Shown: positions 9,029-18,527 of the stretch, in pieces
Layout of the letters: each line of letters starts with the position of its first letter
Position numbering within the stretch: the first letter of the stretch is position 1
Assembly: GCF_014653435.1 (NCBI RefSeq)
Contig: NZ_BNAO01000006.1
Span: 62,711-126,710, forward strand
DNA from: Alishewanella longhuensis
GTDB lineage: Bacteria; Pseudomonadota; Gammaproteobacteria; Enterobacterales; Alteromonadaceae
Direction of reading: 5' to 3'
Length of the DNA stretch: 64,000 bases
Position numbers and translations under genes: made by a program
The notes under the pieces: model-generated
Seen by the model: the letters and a program-made list of their open reading frames with translations, nothing else
The model's database searches: none
What the model was told of the DNA's origin: nothing

Positions 9029-9592
9029 ATGCTTAAAATAGCTGGAGTTTTCGCCGCGATACTGGTATTGCAAGGTTGTGCTGCTGCTGTTGTTGCCGGT
9101 GGTGCCACGGCCGTGACCGCTGCCAATGATCGCCGCACTTTAGGCTCGCAGATTGATGATAATGGCATTGTTATCCGCGCGCGACGGGCACTGAACGACG
9201 ATCAACTCACGGCCAAAGGTAGTAATTTAAATATCACCAGTTACAACGGTGTAGTGTTATTAACCGGGCAAACCACCAACGAACAGGTACGTGAGCAAGC
9301 ACAACGCCTGGTGCAAGATATGCCAAGTGTAAAGATGGTGCATAATCAAATTCGTATTGGCAACAATACGTCTTTGACTACCCGCACCAGAGATAACTGG
9401 ATTGGTACTAAAGTCAAAAGCCAGCTGCTGGCTGATGAACAAGTGAGTGGGCTCAATATTAAAGTTGTCACCGAAAATGCTGAGGTCTTTTTAATGGGGT
9501 TGGTAAGTGGCGCAGAGGCAGATAAAGCTGTAGATATAGCGCGTAATGTGGAAGGTGTTGTAAGGGTAATTAAAGCTTTTGAAGCACCTTAA
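9029..9592 (+). CDS. dolP: Dual BON-domain outer-membrane lipoprotein DolP (YraP)
   Basis: A 187-residue lipoprotein with lipobox LQGC (Cys17). Two BON domains follow: about 40-110 (IVIRARRALNDDQL, SYNGVVLLTGQTTNEQVREQAQ) and about 115-185 (IGTKVKSQLLADEQVSGLNIKV, VFLMGLVSGAEADKAV). DolP binds anionic lipid, localises to the division site and helps outer-membrane integrity and BAM function. An AAGGAGAG ribosome site overlaps the end of diaA. The operon is closed by the hairpin at 9613. Confidence 0.94.
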   Translation: MLKIAGVFAAILVLQGCAAAVVAGGATAVTAANDRRTLGSQIDDNGIVIRARRALNDDQLTAKGSNLNITSYNGVVLLTGQTTNEQVREQAQRLVQDMPSVKMVHNQIRIGNNTSLTTRTRDNWIGTKVKSQLLADEQVSGLNIKVVTENAEVFLMGLVSGAEADKAVDIARNVEGVVRVIKAFEAP

Positions 9593-9612
9593 GTCAGCAC
9601 TGAGATCGATAA

Positions 9613-9633
9613 AGCACGGTTAACTACCGTGCT
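9613..9633. terminator. Hairpin terminator, convergent genes
   Basis: AGCACGGT and ACCGTGCT form a perfect 8-bp stem around TAACT. A T-containing tail follows on the plus strand. It separates dolP from the DUF599 gene on the opposite strand. Confidence 0.75.
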
Positions 9634-9642
9634 GTACTTTTA

Positions 9643-10320
9643 TTAACACTGCTGCAAGGATTTCAGCACCTTAGAATGAAACTCACGATGTTTCAACACC
9701 AGTAATACCACTACTGTAGCTGCTATAAATAAAATATTATCGATAAACCAGGTTAAGGCAGCCAGTGAAAAATAGACGGCTCTTAAGCCATAGTTAAAGG
9801 AATGCCCGGCCTGATCAATCACCTTGGCCGCACGATTAGCATAAGTCTCTTGTTCTTCTGCTGGCATAGCACGACCATCTGGCGCTGCCCCTATTAATAC
9901 ACCGCAAAATCCATACTGACGTAGCGACCAGGTAAACTGAAAAAAAGCAAAAACATAAATAAAAGCCAGCAACAGGATCTTAATTTGAATTTGCGTTTCC
10001 GTTTGCATACTCCACGGAATAAGCCCACTTAGCATTACACTCAAACGCTCACTGGAGGTCAGTACGGTCAGTAAACCGGCTAATATCAACAAGCAGCTGG
10101 AGGCGAAGAAGGTGACATTCCGCTCTAGCGTAGAGATCAGACCCACATCGGCCATTTTATTGTCACGTTTTAGCATTTGCTGCATCCAATGGTTACGCTT
10201 GCGGCGCATTTCAAAAGACAAGCAGCTTACAACTTTAGCCCGGCGTTTGGCATAAAGAGTATACCCCCCCCAAAGCACGCTAAACCAAATTAGAGCAACA
10301 ATATCAATGATATTCAGCAT
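9643..10320 (-). CDS. DUF599 family membrane protein
   Basis: A 225-residue integral membrane protein with four or five hydrophobic segments (about 5-22, 72-95, 112-132, 175-210). The family signature is visible as RNHWMQQML after the first segment, then STLERNVTFFASSCLLILAG, a central GAAPDGR loop, and NRAAKVIDQAGHSFNYGLRAVYFSLA. DUF599 proteins are widespread in proteobacteria and have no known function. ATGGAACCTCT before the ATG provides a modest ribosome site. No operon partner is evident. Confidence 0.82.
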   Translation of the reverse strand: MLNIIDIVALIWFSVLWGGYTLYAKRRAKVVSCLSFEMRRKRNHWMQQMLKRDNKMADVGLISTLERNVTFFASSCLLILAGLLTVLTSSERLSVMLSGLIPWSMQTETQIQIKILLLAFIYVFAFFQFTWSLRQYGFCGVLIGAAPDGRAMPAEEQETYANRAAKVIDQAGHSFNYGLRAVYFSLAALTWFIDNILFIAATVVVLLVLKHREFHSKVLKSLQQC

Positions 10321-10410
10321 AGAGGTTCCATCCTAGGACATATTGATGTTTAAAACACTAGTTTACACCTAAAGCGGGTACCATTAGACCCCAACCCACT
10401 AAAATTTTGG

Positions 10411-10863
10411 TTAACCAACCAAATACGTGCCTGTACCCAGTGCAATATGTATTCCCTGCTCGTTATGTAATTCCATGCGGCACACCGCAACTTTATTGCC
10501 GGCACGGATAACTCTGGCCGTCGCCGTAAATTGCTGCCCACGGCCCGGTCTGAGATAATCAGTGCGAATATCAATGGTACTCATTTTACCAAAGCGCTCG
10601 TGCAGCTGCTCAGGTGCTACCTGGCTTACCCGCCCTAGCGCACTGGATACTGCCATTAAACCACCGGCAACATCTAATACCGAAGCAATCACGCCACCAT
10701 GTAAGATCTGCTGTAATGGGTTACCAACCAATTGTGCTGACCAGTCAAAACGTACCTCAGCGACCTCTTCATCAAACCGAGTGACTTGTAAGCCAATTAA
10801 TTTATTAAAAGGCATTTCATTAAACACGCTGGCGATATAAGGCAATAACTGTTCTGGCGTCAT
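10411..10863 (-). CDS. Hotdog-fold thioesterase (PaaI/YiiD-like)
   Basis: 150 residues from the ATG at 10863 (MTPEQLLPYIASVF); an ATG at 10917 would add an unfamily-like 18-residue leader. The hotdog acyl-CoA thioesterase core shows as the HGGVIASVLDVAGGLMAV helix at about 55-73 and STIDIRTDYLRPG at about 96-108. This fold hydrolyses acyl-CoA esters; the substrate cannot be told. It is divergent from recQ with about 130 bases between starts. Confidence 0.82.
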   Translation of the reverse strand: MTPEQLLPYIASVFNEMPFNKLIGLQVTRFDEEVAEVRFDWSAQLVGNPLQQILHGGVIASVLDVAGGLMAVSSALGRVSQVAPEQLHERFGKMSTIDIRTDYLRPGRGQQFTATARVIRAGNKVAVCRMELHNEQGIHIALGTGTYLVG

Positions 10864-10991
10864 ATTTATTCCACTGGTTTGACCATTTAACTTAGTGTAC
10901 TGCCAGTATCCTCTCATGCAAAGCCTATTGGGGTATAACTTTAGGCAATTTCTGCTTACAATACGCTACTTTTATAGGGGAACCTCTGCGC

Positions 10992-12803
10992 GTGCTTGAG
11001 CAACTGCTACCAGCCTTAAAACAAACTTTCGGTTACGATACCTGGCGAGATGGACAAGCTGAAATTATCAGCGCCACGCTTAGCCAACGTGACTGCTTTG
11101 TGCTGCTGCCTACCGGCGGCGGGAAATCGTTGTGTTATCAGCTGCCAGCCTTACATTTGCCTCAGGTTACTGTTGTAGTTTCCCCTTTAATGTCACTGAT
11201 GAAAGATCAGGTCGATGCATTAATTGCTAATGGTATTGCGGCCGCTTTTATTAACAGTAGTCAGAGTCGGGAAGATATTTTAGAGGTATTCGCGCAGCTG
11301 CGGCGTGGCGAGCTTAAATTATTGTATGTAGCACCGGAGCGATTGTTGCAGCCCAGTTTTTTAGCGCGTTTAAGCGAGGTTGGCGTTAGCCTGTTTGCCA
11401 TAGACGAAGCGCATTGTGTGTCGCAATGGGGGCATGATTTTAGGCCAGACTATATGGCCCTGGCGCAGCTGAAACAGCATTTTCCGCAAGTGCCGATGAT
11501 GGCATTAACGGCTACAGCTGACCCCGGTACCCAGCAAGATATTGTGCAGCAGCTGGGCTTGCAAGGTCCACTGATTTATCGCGGTAGTTTTGACCGCCCC
11601 AATATTCGCTATACCGTTCAGGAAAAATTCCGACCTCTAGAGCAATTACTGGCCTATCTAAAACAACAGGAAAATAATAGCGGTATTATTTATTGTAGTT
11701 CCAGACGTAAAGTGGACGAGCTAGCCGCGCAACTGCAAGAGCGAGGCTTTAAAGTAGCGGCTTATCACGCGGGCCATGATGCGATTAATCGTGAGCAGGT
11801 ACAAGATGCCTTTAAACGCGACGATATTAACATTATTGTCGCCACGGTTGCCTTTGGTATGGGGGTAAACAAGCCTAACATCCGCTTTGTGGTGCATTTT
11901 GAATTGCCCCGCACTATCGAGGCCTACTATCAGGAAACTGGCCGTGCCGGGCGCGATGGCGTTGCCGCCGAGGCTTTATTGCTGTTTGATCCTGCCGATA
12001 TTGTGCGAATGAAGCGCTGGTTGGAAGCGGAAGAAAACCCAGAGCGCGCCGAAGTGGCCCGGCAACGCTTTCAATCCATGGCGTCTTTCGCCGAGGCACA
12101 AACCTGCCGGCGCTTAGTGCTATTAAACTATTTTGGCGAAGCCAGACAGCAACCTTGTGGCAACTGCGATATCTGCTTGAATCCTCCCACCCAATTTGAT
12201 GCCACCGAAACCGCGCAAAAAGCTTTATCTTGCGTGTATCGGGTTAAGCAAAACTTTGGTCTGCACCATGTGATTGAAGTGCTACGCGGCAGCCAGAACC
12301 AGAAAATTCAGGAATACGGCCACGATAAACTGTCAACCTGGGGGCTGGGTAAGGCCTTGAGTCACGATTACTGGCTAAGTATCTTTCGACAATTAATTCA
12401 TTTTGGTTTGTTACAACAGGATATTACACAGCACTCGGTGCTACGATTACTGCCCGCTGCCAGACCAATCCTACGCGGTGAACAACCGCTAATGCTTGCC
12501 GTGCCCAGACTGCAAACGCCGCAAAAATCGAGCGCCAAACCCAGCCAACAGCAGTATGACCGCGCCTTGTTTGCTCGCTTACGTAGCTTGCGTAAAGCCT
12601 TGTCGGAACGCGATGATGTGCCGCCTTTTGTCGTATTTAGTGATGCAACCCTGATTGATATGTGTCAAAAGTTACCTACTGACAACGCAGCCATGCTAGC
12701 GGTATCTGGTGTCGGTTACACTAAACTGAGCCGTTACGGTAAAGAATTTATTCAGGAAATTGGCGATTATCTGGCAAACTCAGTTACCTCTCTGTTAGAG
12801 TAG
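10992..12803 (+). CDS. recQ: ATP-dependent DNA helicase RecQ
   Basis: A 603-residue 3'-5' helicase, standard family length. It starts at a GTG, with AGGGGA about 13 bases upstream. Walker A (LLPTGGGKSLCYQLPAL) is near 38, the DEAH box with the RecQ aromatic-rich loop (IDEAHCVSQWGHDFRPDY) near 137-155, and the helicase C motif (YYQETGRAGRDG) near 312. The zinc-binding Cys set runs from TCRRLVLLNYFGE to CGNCDIC (about 370-395). A winged-helix domain and a C-terminal HRDC domain (about 520-600) follow. RecQ acts in RecF-pathway recombination and stalled-fork processing. Confidence 0.97.
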   Translation: MLEQLLPALKQTFGYDTWRDGQAEIISATLSQRDCFVLLPTGGGKSLCYQLPALHLPQVTVVVSPLMSLMKDQVDALIANGIAAAFINSSQSREDILEVFAQLRRGELKLLYVAPERLLQPSFLARLSEVGVSLFAIDEAHCVSQWGHDFRPDYMALAQLKQHFPQVPMMALTATADPGTQQDIVQQLGLQGPLIYRGSFDRPNIRYTVQEKFRPLEQLLAYLKQQENNSGIIYCSSRRKVDELAAQLQERGFKVAAYHAGHDAINREQVQDAFKRDDINIIVATVAFGMGVNKPNIRFVVHFELPRTIEAYYQETGRAGRDGVAAEALLLFDPADIVRMKRWLEAEENPERAEVARQRFQSMASFAEAQTCRRLVLLNYFGEARQQPCGNCDICLNPPTQFDATETAQKALSCVYRVKQNFGLHHVIEVLRGSQNQKIQEYGHDKLSTWGLGKALSHDYWLSIFRQLIHFGLLQQDITQHSVLRLLPAARPILRGEQPLMLAVPRLQTPQKSSAKPSQQQYDRALFARLRSLRKALSERDDVPPFVVFSDATLIDMCQKLPTDNAAMLAVSGVGYTKLSRYGKEFIQEIGDYLANSVTSLLE

Positions 12804-12846
12804 GTGTAAATAATTCGTTTAAGCAGCGTAAGCGGGAGGTTTTCGA

Positions 12847-14037
12847 TTGTTAGCATTTACCCGATTCTGGCATGTTACCACTTTGCTGCTGGTCACCCTG
12901 CTATCTTCGATGCAGCTCACTTATGCTACTCTTGCCTTATCGCAGCAATTGCCGTTAGCTCAACCTGAGCTGCATTACCAGATCACCGAAGCAACATTAA
13001 CCATCGAAAGCTTAGTGAGCAACCCTGCCTTGCTGCACAACTTTAGTGAGCTGACACCACAACAAGCAACCATCCGGACTACTGAACAACAAACAGTTTG
13101 GTTATTGGCTAAGGTTACCAATCCCTACCCAGAAGCCTTATCTGCTGTGCTCAGTTATCATTTTCTACCCGCTGATAAAGTCAGCTTTTATAAATTAGCC
13201 AGAGATTTACCCTCTGCGGAATTGCTCGGACATATGGGGAGTGATTTGCCTTTTGCCGAGCGGCCTTTACCATTACATAGTTTCTCACAGCCGATCCAGT
13301 TGGCCCCGACAGAACAAGCCACGTTCTTGCTACGCTTACAAGATGCCGCTTTATTGGGAACCGAGCTGACACTTGCGCCATTGCCGCAACTTCTAAGAGA
13401 TAGCCAACGCCAGTTGGCATACGACAACGTCGTTAACGGTGTCTTGCTACTGCTTGTGCTACTAGCATGCTATCGTGGCTTGCAGCAGCGACAATTTGCT
13501 CTGTATCCGTTAGCAGGGTTTTATTTAGCCTTTTTATTAGTATTAAATACGCTGAATGGTATGGGTTTTAGCTTGTTATGGCCAGAGAACCCTGAACTTA
13601 ACCCAGTGCTGCTTTATATCAGTGTGGGTATAACCCTGGTATTTCTTACCCTGTTTAATCGGGCCACACTGGCAGACAAATCAGGACGTTTTGCGCTCTA
13701 TATAAACACAGGTTGTTTGTTAATTGCTCTGACTCTGCTGTTTAGCCCACTTTATGCAGATGGCCCGTTAAAACTAAAGCTGTTATTTTCCTGCGTTTCT
13801 TTTATCCTAGCCGCTACTGTGCTGCAGGCGCTCTATACCAGTTTAACCAGCAACTTGCGCTACAGCTCGCGTTTTTCGTTGTTAGCTGCAGCTGCAACGC
13901 TAAACTTATTGCTGGTGCAAACTCGCTATTTGAGTAGCTTTGCACATTGGCTCAATGCCGGGCTATTTATTTTACTGGCGCTCAGCGCTGTATTGTTGCT
14001 CAGTATCCCTAAACACACCAAAAACAGGGTTAACTGA
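12847..14037 (+). CDS. Orphan 7TMR-DISM membrane receptor without an output domain
   Basis: 396 residues from a TTG start that is well supported by GGGAGG seven bases upstream. After a signal peptide (about 1-27), residues 35-180 resemble the extracellular 7TMR-DISMED2 beta domain (RTTEQQTVWLLAKVTNPYPE...). Seven hydrophobic segments follow from about 190 to 390. Normal members continue into a GGDEF, histidine kinase or adenylate cyclase domain; this one ends about 10 residues after the last membrane segment (KHTKNRVN). It therefore needs a partner protein or is a remnant. It follows recQ by 43 bases, possibly read through from it. Confidence 0.75.
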   Translation: MLAFTRFWHVTTLLLVTLLSSMQLTYATLALSQQLPLAQPELHYQITEATLTIESLVSNPALLHNFSELTPQQATIRTTEQQTVWLLAKVTNPYPEALSAVLSYHFLPADKVSFYKLARDLPSAELLGHMGSDLPFAERPLPLHSFSQPIQLAPTEQATFLLRLQDAALLGTELTLAPLPQLLRDSQRQLAYDNVVNGVLLLLVLLACYRGLQQRQFALYPLAGFYLAFLLVLNTLNGMGFSLLWPENPELNPVLLYISVGITLVFLTLFNRATLADKSGRFALYINTGCLLIALTLLFSPLYADGPLKLKLLFSCVSFILAATVLQALYTSLTSNLRYSSRFSLLAAAATLNLLLVQTRYLSSFAHWLNAGLFILLALSAVLLLSIPKHTKNRVN

Positions 14038-14152
14038 CTATATTTTCAACCGCCTATTGCGTATTACTAGCAGCCCCCCATAGAATAGCCGGGCGGCAAA
14101 TCGCCGGTTCTAAGTACACATATCTTTTATTGTTATTTCGTTCGGAGTCTTT

Positions 14153-14758
14153 ATGCAACGACTGCGTGAATTATCGCGTCGTGTTGAGGCTGTGTATGGC
14201 GAAATGGCGGATACATTTTCAGGCTATCAGCAAGCAAGCGGCCTAAGTTGCCGTAGTGGTTGTGGTGAGTGTTGTACTCAGCCCACCATTGAAGCGACAG
14301 TGCTGGAAATGTTACCGCTAGCGTTACATCTGTTTGATCAGGGTAAGGCAGAGCAGACACTGACACAACTCGAAGAGTTACCAGAAGTATTGAGCTGCTT
14401 TTTTTATCAACGTTTATCATTTGATGGTAAACAGGGGCAGTGTTCAGTGTATCAACAAAGACCCAGTATTTGCCGGGTCTTTGGCGTTGCAGGCTATCGC
14501 GACAAACTGGGTAAAACCTCTTTGTCGGTGTGCAAAACCATTAAGGCAGATAAAGCAGAAAAGTATCAGCAACATCTGATTGTGCTGGGTGAGCAACCAC
14601 CACCGATGATGATGAGCGCCAAAGAACAAGTTAATGAACTGGATTATAGTTTAGGGGCTAAACATTATCCTATTAATGAAGCTATCCGGCTGGCGTTGGA
14701 AAAGGTGCTCTTTAAAGCCTATTACAGTAATTTTACTGATGATCAGCAGATAGCCTAA
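14153..14758 (+). CDS. YkgJ-family cysteine-cluster protein
   Basis: A 201-residue soluble protein with the YkgJ/UPF0153 zinc- or iron-binding pattern: CRSGCGECCTQPT near 37-49, then CSVYQQRPSICRVFGVAGYRDK near 100-120. The spaced Cys residues are typical of a bound metal or Fe-S centre. Function is unknown in the family. CGGAGT precedes the ATG. Downstream lies a 12-bp hairpin shared with the convergent oxidoreductase gene. Confidence 0.85.
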   Translation: MQRLRELSRRVEAVYGEMADTFSGYQQASGLSCRSGCGECCTQPTIEATVLEMLPLALHLFDQGKAEQTLTQLEELPEVLSCFFYQRLSFDGKQGQCSVYQQRPSICRVFGVAGYRDKLGKTSLSVCKTIKADKAEKYQQHLIVLGEQPPPMMMSAKEQVNELDYSLGAKHYPINEAIRLALEKVLFKAYYSNFTDDQQIA

Positions 14759-14805
14759 CAAGCCCTTTCCATGCCTAATTACGTAATCATACGGCAATTC
14801 TAGCT

Positions 14806-14836
14806 AATCAGGCATAGCCATAAACTATGCCTGATT
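14806..14836. terminator. Hairpin between convergent genes
   Basis: AATCAGGCATAG and CTATGCCTGATT form a perfect 12-bp stem around a 7-base loop. No clear T-run follows on either strand. Placed between two gene ends, it most likely acts as a bidirectional terminator. A further ATGCCTAATT nearby (14771) resembles one arm. Confidence 0.65.
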
Positions 14837-14845
14837 GTCACCTTA

Positions 14846-15865
14846 TCAGAACCCACTTAGCACAATCTTGCCCATGGCTTTACCACTTTCCAGTAAAGTG
14901 TGAGCTTGCCGCAAGTTAGTTGCATTAATCCGTCCGTAATCTTGCTGCAAGGTACTTTTCACCTGGCCTTGCTCTATCAACCGCGTTAAATCGGTTAGTA
15001 TTTGATGCTGTGTGTGCATATCCGCTGTGTTAAACAAAGAGCGGGTAAACATAAACTCCCAATGCAATGAAATGCTTTTTTGTTTTAGCGGCATAATGTC
15101 TAAACCACCGGCTGGATCATCAATCAAGGCCAACTTGCCTTGCGGTGCCAGTGCCTGCACCAAGGCAGCATAATGTATATCGGTATGTGTTAAGCTGGCA
15201 ACATGGCTGACTTCATGAATACCCAGACTCTGCAGCTGCGGCATTAAGGGCTGGCTATGATCGATCACATAATGCGCACCTAACTGACTCACCCAAGCCT
15301 GAGTTTCTGGCCGTGATGCAGTTGCCACAATGGTAACGGACGTAAGCTGGCGAGCCAATTGCACCAACACTGAGCCAACCCCCCCGGCGGCACCGGTTAC
15401 CAATAACACTGGCTTAGGGTGTTTTAAACTTGGGGTAGCCAACTCCAATCGGTCAAATAACAACTCCCAAGCGGTAAGTGCCGTTAAAGGCAGCGCAGCG
15501 GCTTCAGCAAAACTTAAATTAGCCGGCATTTTCCCCACTAAGCGTTCGTCAACCAGTTGATATTCAGCATTAGAACCTTGCCGCTGCAAAGCGCCAGCGT
15601 AGTATACCCGGTCTCCAACTGCAAAACGTTCCACCTGTTCGCCCACGGCAATCACTTCTCCTGCCGCATCCCAGCCTAATACTTTATATTCGCCGGCGGC
15701 CGGTTGTGCGCGCTTGCGGATCTTGGTGTCAACCGGGTTAACCGAAATAGCAGCAATTTTCACCAAAATATCGTGCCCGGTTGCAACCGGCATAGGTAAC
15801 TCTATATCCAGTAAAGCGTTGAGCTCCGTAATGGCTAATGATTGTTGATATCCTACTGCTTTCAT
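14846..15865 (-). CDS. Zinc-independent alcohol dehydrogenase / quinone oxidoreductase (MDR family)
   Basis: 339 residues with the MDR two-domain layout. An N-terminal GroES-like domain (VNPVDTKIRKR..., LGWDAAGEVIAVG at about 62-76) is followed by a Rossmann NADPH-binding domain with VTGAAGGVGSVLVQLAR near 153-170. The catalytic zinc Cys/His set of true alcohol dehydrogenases is absent, which fits the quinone-oxidoreductase-like branch (the adh_fam_1 group). It probably reduces quinones or activated enones with NADPH. It lies 26 bases downstream of a diguanylate cyclase gene on the same strand. Confidence 0.85.
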   Translation of the reverse strand: MKAVGYQQSLAITELNALLDIELPMPVATGHDILVKIAAISVNPVDTKIRKRAQPAAGEYKVLGWDAAGEVIAVGEQVERFAVGDRVYYAGALQRQGSNAEYQLVDERLVGKMPANLSFAEAAALPLTALTAWELLFDRLELATPSLKHPKPVLLVTGAAGGVGSVLVQLARQLTSVTIVATASRPETQAWVSQLGAHYVIDHSQPLMPQLQSLGIHEVSHVASLTHTDIHYAALVQALAPQGKLALIDDPAGGLDIMPLKQKSISLHWEFMFTRSLFNTADMHTQHQILTDLTRLIEQGQVKSTLQQDYGRINATNLRQAHTLLESGKAMGKIVLSGF

Positions 15866-15891
15866 TGTTTCCCCTTAGTAAATTGTTACTG

Positions 15892-17253
15892 TTAAATAGT
15901 CGCCAACTGCACTTGATTACGTCCTTGCGCCTTCGCTTGATAAAGCGCTTGATCGGCACGGTTAATCAAGTCAGCAGCATTCATTTTTCCATCTTCACTT
16001 ACCGCCACCCCCAGGCTGGCCGTTACTTGAACAAGCATACTATCAATCATTATCGCTTCTTGCTGTACCATCCGCCGCATACGCTCAGCCACTTGCATAG
16101 CTCCGGCAATATCAGTATCTGGCAGCACAATCACAAACTCTTCGCCACCGTAGCGGGCGACAAAGTCTGCTGGTCGCTGCAAAGTCGCCTGCATTAAGCT
16201 GGCAACATGCTTTAAACACTGGTCGCCGGCTAAATGACCATAACGGTCATTAAAACGTTTAAAATGGTCGACGTCCAGCAAGAGTAATCCTACACAGTTT
16301 TGCTGCCTGGCAGCCATCGCCAGCTCCTGCGATAAACGCTTATCCAGGTAGCGTCTGTTAAAACAGCCAGTTAGCGCGTCACGCAGGGTTAGTTGATACA
16401 ACTGTTCGTTGTCTTTTTGCACATCGCGGTATAGGCGGTTCATTTCCCAAAGCAGCACCCCAAGTAACACCGTGGCCGAGCAGGTACTACTTACTCGGGC
16501 TGCGTACCAACCCAGGCTATAGCGTTGGCCAGCTAGCAAGGTTAGCGTTACATCCAGTAAACTGGCAAACAATGCCAGGCTAAGCCAAACCGGCATAACG
16601 CCGCCCGCTTTACTACGCCGAATCATCAATAGTAGTGCCAAACTATTTACCAACCAAACGATTATCGCATAGGGGCTACGTAATAACTGTTGATAGCTAT
16701 TAGCGGCAATTAAAACAGGCAATATATCGCTGTGCCAGGTTGCCAATAATGCCATTGCTGTTCCAACAGCTAAAGGGGCCAATACAAAGATCCAAGCCCA
16801 ACGAATACGCTTATCAGGTGCGGCTTGTAACTGTTGGCCGTGTCGCTCAGTTAGCAGGGTGAGCAGCATAATACTGGGAAAACCACCATGCCAGAATACC
16901 CAAATCCAGACCGCACTTTGCGATCCGGCATTCAACAAGCCGCTTGGGCTAAATACACCAGGAAAGACCAATAATTGTATAATAATTAACGGCAACATAA
17001 ACAAATAAGCGGTTGCAACGGCGCCAAAGTAAAGTACTCTGTTGCTCAGAAAATGGGATAACAACAGATAGGCCGTTAGCCCTTCGAGTAGCACTATGCT
17101 GGCAGCATAGATAGGTAAAAAAGGTTTTATTTCAGGTAAAGGCGTACTCAGAAAAGGTAGCAACCCTAAAGCCAGGATTAATAAAACCCCAGCCATTATC
17201 AGCGCCAACCGGCCATGTTGCTGCTGATGCTGATAACTAAACAGTGTTGACAT
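15892..17253 (-). CDS. Membrane-bound diguanylate cyclase (MASE4-like sensor, GGDEF)
   Basis: 453 residues. About eight hydrophobic segments fill residues 15-265 and include a WIWVFWHGGFPSIML stretch reminiscent of MASE4 sensor domains (tentative). A linker leads to the GGDEF domain, which starts LTLRDALTGCFNRRYLD near 290. The active-site signature is GGEEF at 369-373, a competent variant, so synthesis of cyclic di-GMP from GTP is expected. The allosteric RxxD I-site five residues before GGEEF is not evident (PADFVARY precedes it). Signals and targets are unknown. Confidence 0.9.
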   Translation of the reverse strand: MSTLFSYQHQQQHGRLALIMAGVLLILALGLLPFLSTPLPEIKPFLPIYAASIVLLEGLTAYLLLSHFLSNRVLYFGAVATAYLFMLPLIIIQLLVFPGVFSPSGLLNAGSQSAVWIWVFWHGGFPSIMLLTLLTERHGQQLQAAPDKRIRWAWIFVLAPLAVGTAMALLATWHSDILPVLIAANSYQQLLRSPYAIIVWLVNSLALLLMIRRSKAGGVMPVWLSLALFASLLDVTLTLLAGQRYSLGWYAARVSSTCSATVLLGVLLWEMNRLYRDVQKDNEQLYQLTLRDALTGCFNRRYLDKRLSQELAMAARQQNCVGLLLLDVDHFKRFNDRYGHLAGDQCLKHVASLMQATLQRPADFVARYGGEEFVIVLPDTDIAGAMQVAERMRRMVQQEAIMIDSMLVQVTASLGVAVSEDGKMNAADLINRADQALYQAKAQGRNQVQLATI

Positions 17254-17397
17254 AAAACTACCCGCTTACAGCCCAATATGACACTGATATGCTACTTACA
17301 GTAGCAGAAAGGCAACAGCAACACGAACTTTGTTAAAGTGAAACTGCATTAACGCGGTTAACTGCTCGGCGGCACTGCGGCTTTCACTAGTCTGAGG

Positions 17398-18369
17398 TTA
17401 CATCGACACTCTGTGTCTGACTAAAATAGCCAGCTGCGCTCTTAGGTAATTGATACGCTCAGCCAAGGAGGCGGTTAGCGGGCGAATACCAATTTTCAGG
17501 CCAAGCACTGTTAGGTCAGCCCCAGCACAAGCGAATAAACACTGCTGTATCGCTTCCTCTGTTAACCAGGATCCTGGTTCACCAAAGGGCACGAGCTCGC
17601 TACTTTGAGCCGGTTGGTGGCTATCTTGCCAAGCACCATAAGCATTCGCCTTGTCTGAAATACCCGAGAACATCAGGCCTTTTAACAAACCTTGGGCTTT
17701 GGCGGCTTGTAAATGCGCCAAGGCACCATCTGGTGTACGCGTTTCCAGCACTGAGCGGCCCCAATTAATCACAACGCCAAGTGGCCTTTCGGGTTTAAGT
17801 GTTTGGTTTAGATCAGCTAAAACTGACAACTCCTGTTCCAGGCTTAAAAAGCCTTTTGACGGTTTCTGCCCAGGCAGCAAGGCATCACAATGCTCCAACA
17901 ATACACTAGCGCCGTGCCAGTCCCAACTGAGCAAGGTGGTTAACGAAGCTTGAAAGGCTTGTTCCGAGCTGCTCGCATGCTGACGTGCAGGTGCACTATG
18001 CAACATAATGGCACTAACAGCCTGGCGGCCTAAATGCTGATTAAGCTTTGCAATTGCCTGATTAGCCAATTGCATAAAATCGATAGCGGCCTGGCGGCCT
18101 ACCTGATCAGTGGAAGCCAAACCAAAGCGCGGATTCTGCGCCAGCGCATTCATCACCCCCGGGATAGTGGTAAATACATAATTCCACGCAGGATCGATAT
18201 TCGCCAAAAACCAGCTGTCATCATGCGGGTGCAAGTTGCCGGTAAACGGATGCTCTAACCCTGAGAGCTGAGGCAAGGTTTTTAGTTGTTGATAATAGGC
18301 CGTTTCCAAAGTCGGATCCCAGCCAGTGACATTTGGTGAAGCCGCGTAAGCACCAAGCAATAACGTCAT
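17398..18369 (-). CDS. DUF4862 family protein (TIM-barrel-like)
   Basis: 323 residues beginning MTLLLGAYAASPNVTGWDP, which with GLEHPFTGNLHPHDD near 37-51 and the later GVVINWGRS and FSGISDKANAYG blocks matches DUF4862. The alternating strand/helix pattern suggests a xylose-isomerase-like TIM barrel; that is inference. No enzyme activity is known to me. No signal peptide is visible, so it is likely cytoplasmic. It is divergent from the DsbA-like gene at 18528. Confidence 0.7.
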   Translation of the reverse strand: MTLLLGAYAASPNVTGWDPTLETAYYQQLKTLPQLSGLEHPFTGNLHPHDDSWFLANIDPAWNYVFTTIPGVMNALAQNPRFGLASTDQVGRQAAIDFMQLANQAIAKLNQHLGRQAVSAIMLHSAPARQHASSSEQAFQASLTTLLSWDWHGASVLLEHCDALLPGQKPSKGFLSLEQELSVLADLNQTLKPERPLGVVINWGRSVLETRTPDGALAHLQAAKAQGLLKGLMFSGISDKANAYGAWQDSHQPAQSSELVPFGEPGSWLTEEAIQQCLFACAGADLTVLGLKIGIRPLTASLAERINYLRAQLAILVRHRVSM

Positions 18370-18527
18370 AACTCTTACTTAGAAGAAATAGTATGGCCTA
18401 TCATAGCGTTTCTGAATGAAAAACGGCAGCCTAGAATATAAGGTACATGACAATTGTAACTACTTGCTAAACTGATTAAACTCCATCGCCTGATAGCCAT
18501 TTTACTCGTTTAACCGAAGGATACCGC

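Noticed and set aside
14771-14836. Hairpin with a nearby partial copy of one arm, considered as a MITE
   Set aside because: No target-site duplication or second full copy is visible; a bidirectional terminator between convergent genes is simpler.
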